From Dankookia rubra (GTDB lineage Bacteria > Pseudomonadota > Alphaproteobacteria > Acetobacterales > Acetobacteraceae), in contig NZ_SMSJ01000053.1 of the NCBI RefSeq assembly GCF_004355005.1, positions 1 to 38,905 on the forward strand: DNA of 38,905 bases, in the 5' to 3' direction. Of the stretch, positions 18,743 to 26,059 are shown piece by piece. The position numbers were made by a program, and so were the translations under genes. Every line of letters begins with the position of its first letter. Position 1 is the stretch's first letter. Under the pieces are notes generated by a model. The model was not told the origin of the DNA and did not search any database. It saw only the letters and a list, made by a program, of their open reading frames with translations.

Positions 18743-19049
18743 CTACAGCCCAACGAGCGCGGCCGGGCTCTCGCCGACGAGCTTGGCCCGCCGGACATAG
18801 CCGCGCATGGTGCGGATATCGTGGTGACGGCTGTGCTCCATGATGGCTTCGTCGCGCGCGCCGGCCTTGTAGGCCTCGGTGATGAAGCCCGCCCTGAGCC
18901 CGTGCAGCGACAGCCGCTCACGCCCGGCGGGCTTGATGCCGGCCAGGGCCAGCCGCCGGGCCAGGAGCTTCGGCAGGGCGTAGGGGTGCAGCGCGGTGGT
19001 CTCGACGCTGCCCCAGCGGTCGATCTTGCGGAACACCGGGCCGTAGCGA
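18743..19049 (-). pseudogene. Tyrosine recombinase, C-terminal half (interrupted by IS)
   Basis: Minus-strand C-terminal part of a phage-type integrase, carrying the HxxR motif (LSLHGLRAGF), the second His (MEHSRHHD) and the catalytic Tyr (TMRGYVRRAK). It is separated from its N-terminal half at 20609-21180 by the IS at 19050-20608. Removing the IS and one 6-bp duplicate rejoins the frame as ASDCRYGPVFRK with no lost base. The gene would encode about 290 residues and complete the R-K-H-R-H-Y catalytic set. In its present state it cannot make a full recombinase. Confidence 0.88.
19044..19049. repeat. Target-site duplication, left copy (tagcga)
   Basis: tagcga directly precedes the IS left end; an identical hexamer follows the right end at 20609-20614. 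Neighbouring bases differ, so the duplication is exactly 6 bp. Confidence 0.85.
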
Positions 19050-20608
19050 GTCAGCCGTGAAATAGGCTGAAGGTGGCGGCGTTCTGCGGTTTTCCGGCGA
19101 TTGGGAAGTATCTGGTTTTGCCGGTTTGGTCTCGGACGACCGGCAGAACCTTGCAAACAGGGCTGTGCGTTGCGGGGCCGGTTGGGGCGTGATTCGGTCG
19201 GCAGCACCGTGAGTGGGAGCCCATCGATGCGCCCCAAGCTGCCCAAGGCCGAGCCGCAGGAGGATCTCTTCCGCGCCCGGCTGGAGAACCTGGTCGACCC
19301 GCGGCACGCGCTGGTGCGCCTGGCTGGGCTGATCGACTGGAGCCGGTTCGAGGCGGCGTTCGGCGCGCTCTACACCGACGGCGGCCGCCCGGGGTTGCCG
19401 ACGCGGCTGATGGTCGGCCTGCACCTGCTGAAGCACATGGACGGGCTCTCCGACGAGGCGGTCTGCACGCGCTATCTCGACAGCCCCTACGCGCAGCTGT
19501 TCTGCGGCGAGACCTTCTTCCAGCATGTCCTGCCGCTGGACCGCTCCTCGCTGACGCGCTGGCGCCAGCGCATCGGCGCGAAGCGGCTCGAGGTGCTGCT
19601 GGCCGAGAGCCTGGCCGCGGCACGGCGCGGCGGCGCCGTCGAGGACAAGCACCTGCAGCGCGTCACCATCGACACCACGGTCCAGCCCAAGGCGATGACG
19701 CACCCGACCGACAGCAAGCTGCTGCAGCGTGGCATCGAGATCCTGGCGCGCCTGGCCCGACGGCACGGGATCCGGCTGCGCCAGTCCTACCTGCGGGTGG
19801 CCAAGGCGGCCCGGCGCGAGGCCGCGAAGCTGATCCACGCCGGCCGCCGCCGCCAGGCGGAGCGGCAGGTCCGGCAACTGCGGACCTGGCTCGGGCGCCT
19901 GGCCCGCGACATCGGCCGCAAGATCGCAGGCCATGCCGCCATCCAGGCCGCCCTGGCCGGGCCGCTCGGCCTTGTCGCCCGGCTGTTGCGGCAGCGGCGC
20001 GAGGACCGCGGCCGTGACAAACTCTACTCCCTGCACGCGCCGGAGGTGGAGTGCATCGGCAAGGGCAAGGCACAGGCCCGCTACGAGTTCGGCGTGAAGG
20101 TCTCGCTCGCCACCACCAACGCCGTCGCGCCCGGCGGGCAGTTCGTCCTCGGCGCCCGCGCCCTGCCGGGCAACCCCTATGACGGTCACACCCTGGCCGA
20201 GCAGATCGCCCAGACCGAGCGCATCACCGGCATCGAGATCGAGCGCGCCTATGTCGATGGCGGCTACCGCGGCCATGACGCCGACAAGACCCGCGTGTTC
20301 ATCTCAGGCCAGAAGCGCGGCATCACGCCCACCATTCGCCGCGAGCGGCGGCGCCGCAGCGCCATCGAGCCCGTCATCAGCCACATGAAGAGCGACGGCC
20401 ACCTCGGCCGCAACTTCCTGCGCGGCACCGAGGCCGGCGCGACCAACGTCATTCTCGCCGCGGCGGGTCACAACCTCCGCCTACTCCGCGCCTGGCTGGC
20501 CTGGCTCTTGGCGTGCCTGCTCAGCCGGCTGACCTCCGCTCATCAGGTCGGAGAGGGACGCCTACAGCGAGCCCTGGCCGCCTGAAAGTCGCGTAGTTCA
20601 CGGGCGAC
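19050..20608 (+). mobile_element. Intact 1559-bp insertion sequence (IS5-like)
   Basis: The ends are imperfect inverted repeats: gtcagccgtgaaata at the left and gtcgcccgtgaacta (reverse complement of the right end). A 6-bp tagcga duplication flanks it. It carries one transposase gene and has inserted into the tyrosine recombinase gene. Clean ends, duplication and an uninterrupted transposase frame show a recent insertion. Confidence 0.88.
19227..20585 (+). CDS. DDE transposase of the intact IS (IS5-like)
   Basis: A 452-residue DDE transposase. Start ATG 19227 is supported by GGGAG 7 bp upstream and by the family-typical opening MRPKLPKAEPQEDLF. An N-terminal helical domain (GLPTRLMVGLHLLKHMDGLS) precedes the RNase H-like core: first Asp in VTIDTTVQPKAM, second in YVDGGYRGHD, and Glu in AIEPVISHMKSDGHLGR. 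A long Arg-rich helical insertion separates the first two acidic residues, as in this subgroup. The frame is complete, so the element is probably active or was recently. Confidence 0.92.
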   Translation: MRPKLPKAEPQEDLFRARLENLVDPRHALVRLAGLIDWSRFEAAFGALYTDGGRPGLPTRLMVGLHLLKHMDGLSDEAVCTRYLDSPYAQLFCGETFFQHVLPLDRSSLTRWRQRIGAKRLEVLLAESLAAARRGGAVEDKHLQRVTIDTTVQPKAMTHPTDSKLLQRGIEILARLARRHGIRLRQSYLRVAKAARREAAKLIHAGRRRQAERQVRQLRTWLGRLARDIGRKIAGHAAIQAALAGPLGLVARLLRQRREDRGRDKLYSLHAPEVECIGKGKAQARYEFGVKVSLATTNAVAPGGQFVLGARALPGNPYDGHTLAEQIAQTERITGIEIERAYVDGGYRGHDADKTRVFISGQKRGITPTIRRERRRRSAIEPVISHMKSDGHLGRNFLRGTEAGATNVILAAAGHNLRLLRAWLAWLLACLLSRLTSAHQVGEGRLQRALAA

Positions 20609-21180
20609 TAGCGACAGTCGCTGGCCTGCAGCCAGGCCTCGAGCGCGCGCACCGGGCAAGTTTCGGTCCGGGCGCCGCGCGGGATGCCGAGGTCCGCCCC
20701 CCTGCCCGCCTGGTCGCTCTTGGCGCGGGGGATCAGCAGGTGCAGGCCCTCAGGCGTGAAGGTCAGGTGCTCGCGCTGGACCGCGACCAGCTCGCTCCGC
20801 CGCAGCGCCGCGGCGAAGCCCAGCAGCAGCAGGGCGCGGTCGCGCTGGCCGCACAACCCGTCGCGGCACGTGGCGACCAGGCGGCGGATCTCGGCGGTGC
20901 CGATGGCGGCGGCGCGGCGGGCCGGCATCCCGTGCTGGCGAGCGATGCCGGCGAGGGTGTCGCGGATCGCCGGGTGGGTGGCCGACCAGGGGTGCCCGGC
21001 CATGGTCTGGGCGCGGCCGATGGCGGCGACCCGGCGGCGCAGCGTGGCGCCGGCATGGGTGGTGGCGAGGGCGGCCACGGTGACCGGCGCGGCCGGCAGC
21101 GCGGCGACACCGCGCGCATCGCACCACGCCGCGAAGTCGGCCCAGTCGGCGACGTAAGTGGGTGGGACGAGCGCGGACAT
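20609..21180 (-). pseudogene. Tyrosine recombinase, N-terminal half (interrupted by IS)
   Basis: N-terminal part of the same integrase. ATG 21180 starts MSALVPPTYVADWADFAAWC, a core-binding SAM-like helical domain. The catalytic domain follows with the first Arg (AALRRSELVAV) and the Lys region (IPRAKSDQAG), ending at the IS after CPVRALEAWLQASD. The present frame stops inside the target duplication. TTG 21216 is a possible earlier start. An integrase of this kind suggests the region was or is part of an integrative element. Confidence 0.87.
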
Positions 21181-21211
21181 GCGGGCGATTCCAGCAGCTT
21201 GCGGGAATTGG

Positions 21212-21269
21212 GGCAAGCACTAATAAAGGCTCCAGAAGGGCGGTTATGGAGCCTTTGTCGGCGCTTGCC
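21212..21269. terminator. Double-stem inverted repeat between TssBC operon and integrase
   Basis: A perfect 10-bp stem, aaaggctcca (21225-21234) with tggagccttt (21247-21256), encloses a 12-base loop. An outer pair, ggcaagcac with gcgcttgcc, extends it. On the minus strand the inner stem ends in CCTTTATTA, so it could terminate the four-gene operon ending at 21414. Its position just before the integrase start also allows a recombinase-binding role. Confidence 0.5.
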
Positions 21270-21413
21270 ACAAAGCCTGCCCTAATGCTGGCAAGCCGCC
21301 GAGATCGCCCGATGTTCGAAGTCGCCCCGCTGTCCGACGCCGAGGGCGCCCGCACCCATCCCTGCGCCATCGGGTCGCCGCTTAGAAGCCAGATCGAAGG
21401 CAACCCATTTCAT

Positions 21414-24164
21414 CTAAAATCGCAATGGAACAGAAGCTTCGACTCGCATCGCTACCGTCAACTCCTCCATCTCCAACCAAGGGCGGAGATAGGCACCGAT
21501 CCGGAAACGCCCGGGCTCCTCCTCAGCGGAAATCTCGATGCGTGTCTCGCGCAGTGGATAGCGCACCCGCATCTCCCAGCCCGGGTTCGGCTTAGCGTTC
21601 GTATAGTTTTGTATCCAGCGGTTGAGCCAAGCCTCTAAATCGGATGCTTCCATGAAGGATCCAACTTTGTCGCGGCTCATCACCATCAAGTAGTGCATGA
21701 AGCGTCCGCAGATCATGATGAAGGGCAATCGAGCCGCGACGACGGCATTCGCTGTGGCTTCATGGCGGTCATAAACAGGCGGCCGTGCCAAAGTCTGAGC
21801 GCCAAAGAAGACCGCGAAGTCAGTGTTGCGGTAGTGGCAGAGTGGTAGCAGCCCCGCCGTAGACAGCTCTAACTCGCGCCGGTCGGTGATGCCGATCTCA
21901 GTCGGACAATGCTGGTCGAGGCCACCGTCGTCTAACGCAAAGACGAGTGATGGTAGGTTGGAAACGCGCCCGCCCCCCTCGGCGCCCTGGATAGCCATTG
22001 CCGCGCCGGTCTCGGCGAAGGCCTGGGTCAGCCGACCAGCGAGCAGGAAGGCCACGCTCGACCAGCAGAACTCCTCGGGCGCCGGCAGCTCGCTGCCGCG
22101 CGGCAGCAGCTCCTCAAAGGCGAAAGCCTCGACCGGCAACGTCCTTGCGCCGTAGGGCAGCCGGGCCAGCGCGCGTGGAAGCGTCAACACGAGGAAACGC
22201 GCTTCCGGGCTGTCGCGCAGTGCGCGCCAGGAGGCATGCTCCGGCCCCTCGATGAGCTTGACCAGATCACCCGCTAGCGGAAGGTCCCGCCACGCCTTGA
22301 GGCCGAAGAGACCCGGCCCCACCGCGCTGATGAATGGCGCGTGCGCTGCAGCAGCGACACGCGCGATGCCGCGCAACGCTAACACGTCCGCCTCCTGATG
22401 ATCCCAGGCATAGTCGCCGACGAGCGTGGCATACGGCTCACCGCCGGGTGTGCTGAACTCCGTCTCGTACACAAGCCGGTATAGGATGGTGTGTGCCACG
22501 TTCTCGCCCGCCTCGGCGAGGTCGATGGCCAGCTCGTCCTTTCGCAAGTCGAGGATGCGGATCTTCAGCGTTTGGTCGGTCCGGCTGCCGTCCACTAGCC
22601 GCTTCAGGCCGCGCCAGGTGCCTTCCAGCGCGGCGAAGGCCCGGTGGCGCATCACTGGGCGGAGCTGTGCGGTGAGCTCAGCATCCAACATCTCAATTAC
22701 CTGCTGCAGCAGCACAGTTGGATTGTCACTTGCTGTTTCAGGTGCGGCCCGGGCGACGTCGAGCCACGCTTCGGCGAGCCGGTCCGCCCGCGCGTCGTCC
22801 TTCCCGAGCATCACGCGAACTGCGCCCCGGTCCGCCTCCGTGATCGCCGCCCCAGCTGCCCGCCGAGTTGCCTGGAGCAAGTCTCCGAACCGGTCATTCC
22901 CGTCCACGGCGACCAGCAGTTCCTGCAGGGCCGTGCGCCGTGCCAAGCGCTCTGCGAGTGGCGGAATCTGCCGGACTACACGCTCCGGCTCGAAATCCGT
23001 CAACGCGCGGAATTCGAGCGGGACCGTCCACTCCACGCCGGAGCTGCTCGTGAGCGTGTCCTCAACCCGCAGCTCGAGCCGCGGCGCAAGGCGTGCCATC
23101 ACGTCGTCGAAATTGTTAGTGTCGATAGACAAAAAACGCCGTTCCGTCGCCGGCGGTCGCTCCGCCATGCCGGCCGAGAAGTCTCCCATCACGCCGACTA
23201 CGAAGGGCAGCTCCCGCTCGATCAGCGCCTCCTGAGTCTCGACCTCGTAGGTGATGTGCATCCTCGGCCGCCGCGGGCGCAAGCGCTGCCCGGGCTCGCG
23301 CACCTGCAGCGAGATCCGTTGGCCTCCAAGCACCTGAATCACCACTTGGTCGGTGTCGAGCGCGACGTGGCTGCGGCGCAGCGGATGCACCGGTACGCGT
23401 TGGCCTGGCCCTGCTTCGGGGCCGCCTGGCCAAACATGTACTGCCAGAGGCAGCAATGCGGGCACCTCAATATCGTGGCCGAGCGGCGTACCGGGCGGAC
23501 CGAACTCGATCCCATTGTCGATCCATGTCACCGAGAGCGGAATGCGCCTCAGCGCACCGGGCGCCAGCCAAGCCCAATTCTCGCCAGCGGCCGAAGTGGT
23601 GGCGAGCGCTGCCAGCAGGCCCGATCGACCAAGCCGCAGCGCAGCGCCGTGCGCGACCATCCGCGCCTCCTCGAGCTCCAGCACCTCCCGCGGCATGCGC
23701 TGCAGCGCGCGCTCCGCCCAGGCCGGCAGGCCACCGCCGCCGCGCTCGAGCATGGTACGCAGCGTATCTCGCAGCAGCCCGCGTGCCCGCGCCTCCGTCG
23801 CGGATGCCCCGAGGCCCTTGAGCGCGAGGTAAGTCAGCTCCTCCTCAACCCGGAGCGCGGGAGCCGCGGCGGCGTGCATCTCGGCGGTAATCGCCCAGGC
23901 GGCGTCGAGCCGGCTGGGGTCGACGGCGAGCACGCCGCGCAGCGCGGGCAGGGCCTCGGCCGAGAGTATAAGGCCGGTTGGTGCGCGCATTGAGACGAGG
24001 TCGGGCGAGAACCACAGGGCTGCCTCGACCGTCGCGTCGAGCCTCGGCGCGAGTTCGAGGCGGAGGCGGCGCAGCAGCTGTGGTTCGACGCGGCTAGCGA
24101 GTGAGGCGAGCGCGGCCAGCGTCCACACCTCCACCGGATCGGCCGTCACCACCGCCTCCGCCAC
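21414..24164 (-). CDS. Helical module - TssB - TssC fusion (orphan contractile-sheath protein)
   Basis: A 916-residue fusion. Residues 1-300 are an unassigned mainly helical region (AALWFSPDLVSMRAPTGLIL; LRVEEELTYLALKG; a small beta part after about 195). TssB (VipA/ImpB) runs about 300-440: HITYEVETQEALIERELPFV then GVMGDFSAG, FLSIDTNNFDDVM. TssC (VipB/ImpC) runs about 445-916 and looks complete: AFAALEGTWRGLKRLV, LVGDYAWDHQEADVLALRGI, AHAPFISAVGP, TLPRALARLPYG, HCPTEIGITDRRE, HYRNTDFAVFFGAQ, LNRWIQNYTNA, AYLRPWLEMEELTV. TssB and TssC normally form the T6SS contractile sheath as separate proteins. No other T6SS gene occurs here. GTG start; overlaps the vWA gene by 19 bp, last in a TIR-MoxR-vWA operon. 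It probably polymerises; the role is unknown. Confidence 0.9.
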   Translation of the reverse strand: MAEAVVTADPVEVWTLAALASLASRVEPQLLRRLRLELAPRLDATVEAALWFSPDLVSMRAPTGLILSAEALPALRGVLAVDPSRLDAAWAITAEMHAAAAPALRVEEELTYLALKGLGASATEARARGLLRDTLRTMLERGGGGLPAWAERALQRMPREVLELEEARMVAHGAALRLGRSGLLAALATTSAAGENWAWLAPGALRRIPLSVTWIDNGIEFGPPGTPLGHDIEVPALLPLAVHVWPGGPEAGPGQRVPVHPLRRSHVALDTDQVVIQVLGGQRISLQVREPGQRLRPRRPRMHITYEVETQEALIERELPFVVGVMGDFSAGMAERPPATERRFLSIDTNNFDDVMARLAPRLELRVEDTLTSSSGVEWTVPLEFRALTDFEPERVVRQIPPLAERLARRTALQELLVAVDGNDRFGDLLQATRRAAGAAITEADRGAVRVMLGKDDARADRLAEAWLDVARAAPETASDNPTVLLQQVIEMLDAELTAQLRPVMRHRAFAALEGTWRGLKRLVDGSRTDQTLKIRILDLRKDELAIDLAEAGENVAHTILYRLVYETEFSTPGGEPYATLVGDYAWDHQEADVLALRGIARVAAAAHAPFISAVGPGLFGLKAWRDLPLAGDLVKLIEGPEHASWRALRDSPEARFLVLTLPRALARLPYGARTLPVEAFAFEELLPRGSELPAPEEFCWSSVAFLLAGRLTQAFAETGAAMAIQGAEGGGRVSNLPSLVFALDDGGLDQHCPTEIGITDRRELELSTAGLLPLCHYRNTDFAVFFGAQTLARPPVYDRHEATANAVVAARLPFIMICGRFMHYLMVMSRDKVGSFMEASDLEAWLNRWIQNYTNAKPNPGWEMRVRYPLRETRIEISAEEEPGRFRIGAYLRPWLEMEELTVAMRVEASVPLRF

Positions 24165-25120
24165 CGGACAGCGGCGTGCACGCCCGTCGCACGGTCAAGC
24201 GGCAGGACGGCGAGACGTCCGCCGAGCGCTGCCGGCACTCGTCCCGCCGCGCCTGGAAACAGCACGGTCAGGCGCGACCCGCGCTGGCGCAGCATCCCCT
24301 CAAACTCCAACCAAGCGGCCGGAGCCGGAGCCGGCGCGCCGGGTGCCCGCGTCGCGCCGAGATCGGTGACCGCCAGCACCGGCTGGCCTTCCGGCGGCGG
24401 GCGGAAGGACTCGACCTCCTCCCCGTCCCAGCGCAGTAGACCGCGCGAGGGGCAGCCGAAGAAGCGCGCAACGCGAACGCGGTCGCGACCCACCGCGGCA
24501 GTGACGGCGGCTACCAGATGAGCAATGTCGAGTGCGAAGGGCTCCATGCCGGGCGAAGCGTCACACAGTAGTGTCGCCCCATTGCGCAGCGACGAGAGCT
24601 GCCTGCGCGGCAGGCGAACGAGAGGCTGGCGCACCGTCACCGCTGCTACTACGTGGTCGAGGTCGACCTCACCCTCCTCGAGGCGTCGCGCCGCCGCGTG
24701 GGCGAGCAGCGCGCGCTCTCGCGCGGGCGCAAGCAGCGGCGGCATGGCCAACCGGAATACCGCGCCAGGGTCGCCCGAGAGCGGCAGCAGCGTCGCCTCG
24801 GCCATCCAGGGCGGCGCCAATCCCACCGCTTCTTCCTGCACCGTGAGGTCCGAGGCGAGCGGTCGGCGTGACCGCTGGCCGGGTTCCGCGGAAGGTTCGG
24901 GCGAGCGCATGGCCCGCGCGGGCGGGCGAAGGACGGACGGCGCGAGCGCAGCCTGGGGCGCCGCGCGCGGCACCTCGAGCGCATGGCCCAACGCGGCGAG
25001 GATGACGCCGAGCGTAGCCTCGTCCTCCGGGCGAAGCGTGTCGAGCGCGCGCAGCAGGTCGGCCGGCGAAGCGGCGTGCGGGCCTGGCCGGATGCGCCGA
25101 CCCGTCCCCGCCTCGCTCAT
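24146..25120 (-). CDS. vWA-domain partner of the MoxR ATPase
   Basis: A 324-residue protein with a low-complexity linker (about 50-95) and a C-terminal von Willebrand A-like domain. The MIDAS strand reads ATLLCDASPGM (Asp187, Ser189, Gly191), so the usual DxSxS is DxSxG; VTDLG (Asp253) matches the later MIDAS Asp. The start ATG 25120 overlaps the MoxR stop as ATGA, a sign of translational coupling. MoxR/vWA pairs (RavA-ViaA, CbbQ-CbbO, NorQ-NorD) act together, the vWA protein linking the AAA+ ring to its target. Here the target encoded downstream would be the TssB-TssC fusion. The vWA call rests on motif and context. Confidence 0.75.
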   Translation of the reverse strand: MSEAGTGRRIRPGPHAASPADLLRALDTLRPEDEATLGVILAALGHALEVPRAAPQAALAPSVLRPPARAMRSPEPSAEPGQRSRRPLASDLTVQEEAVGLAPPWMAEATLLPLSGDPGAVFRLAMPPLLAPARERALLAHAAARRLEEGEVDLDHVVAAVTVRQPLVRLPRRQLSSLRNGATLLCDASPGMEPFALDIAHLVAAVTAAVGRDRVRVARFFGCPSRGLLRWDGEEVESFRPPPEGQPVLAVTDLGATRAPGAPAPAPAAWLEFEGMLRQRGSRLTVLFPGAAGRVPAALGGRLAVLPLDRATGVHAAVRWRRRW

Positions 25121-26040
25121 ACGAGGGAATCCGGACCGCCGGCTTTCCAAAGCGTCATGCGCACGAGCTGATCGAAGCCTGCCTCGCCTGGCGCGACGCC
25201 GAGATCACGGCAGGCGCGCAAGGTGTCCAGGAACTCCGCGGTGCTTGCTGGTATCCCCGTTTCTTCACCCCGCTCCGCGACGTGTCGCGCCACGGCCGCG
25301 ACGAGTGCCCGGTCCATTGCCGGCAGGTGCACGGCGGCGATGGCGGCTAGCCGGTCGGCGTCGGCCGGCGAGATGTACAGCGCAACACAGCGGCGCACGA
25401 AGGCTGGCGGCAAGTCGCGCTCTTCGTTAGTAGTAACAATTACGAGCGGCGGATTTGCAGCGGCGGCGACACGCAGGCTCAGCTCCTCAATCGTGAAGGC
25501 AAGGGACCCAAGGGCCTCAAGCAGATTGTTCGGAACGTCGGGATCAGCCTTGTCGATTTCGTCCACCAACACGACAGTGTTCGGCGCGCCCGCGCACACC
25601 TCCGGCGGCACCAGAGTGGGGCGTCCTGTGCGCTCTAACAGGTTCCGCGCGGCGACTGGGTCGAAGGCCCAGAACAGCGGCCCGGGCGTGACGTAGGGCG
25701 CCTCGTCAGCGCTGAGCCTATTGAGCTGAGCGTCCTGCAGCCGGCGGAGCTGATCCACCTGCCACAGCAGATCCCGCGCTTGGGTGCGTGAGGTGACGAC
25801 CGCCTGTACGTAAGACCAGCCGAGCTGGCGCGCCACGGCGCGCGCGAGCGCGGACTTCCCCACCCCGCTCGGTCCTCGCACCAGGATTGGCCGCCCGGTG
25901 GCCAGGGCAATGTTGACGGCGAGGGTGGCGTCCTCGTCGAAGATGTAAGTTGCGGCGTCGGCCCGGTCGCCGACCGCCCCCTCGCCCGTGGCAGGGGTGG
26001 GGGCGTTGGGATTGAAACGGCGGTGGTAAGCGTACGGCAT
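25117..26040 (-). CDS. MoxR-type AAA+ ATPase
   Basis: A 307-residue AAA+ ATPase. Walker A is GPSGVGKS (Lys62), Walker B VVLVDEIDKAD (Asp160-Glu161), sensor 1 region IVTTNEERDLPPAFVRRC, with Arg-finger candidates Arg208/216/217, then the C-terminal lid. PPAFVRRCVALYISPADADR is typical of MoxR proteins from vWA-linked conflict operons. The start ATG 26040 (AAAGGA about 10 bp upstream) gives a family-like N-terminus; the long upstream open frame is antisense to nothing real and lies within the TIR gene. It follows the TIR gene by 19 bp and overlaps the vWA gene by 4. Probable role: ATP-driven remodelling of the sheath-like fusion, by analogy with RavA-ViaA. Confidence 0.9.
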   Translation of the reverse strand: MPYAYHRRFNPNAPTPATGEGAVGDRADAATYIFDEDATLAVNIALATGRPILVRGPSGVGKSALARAVARQLGWSYVQAVVTSRTQARDLLWQVDQLRRLQDAQLNRLSADEAPYVTPGPLFWAFDPVAARNLLERTGRPTLVPPEVCAGAPNTVVLVDEIDKADPDVPNNLLEALGSLAFTIEELSLRVAAAANPPLVIVTTNEERDLPPAFVRRCVALYISPADADRLAAIAAVHLPAMDRALVAAVARHVAERGEETGIPASTAEFLDTLRACRDLGVAPGEAGFDQLVRMTLWKAGGPDSLV

Positions 26041-26059
26041 GCGCGGCGTGTCCTTTGCG

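Noticed and set aside
18918-20276. 452-codon minus-strand frame
   Set aside because: Antisense to the intact IS transposase; only its last part overlaps the integrase fragment, in another frame.
22644-23993. 449-codon plus-strand frame
   Set aside because: It is antisense to the TssB/TssC fusion, Arg/His/Pro-rich and without domain features; a GC-rich shadow.
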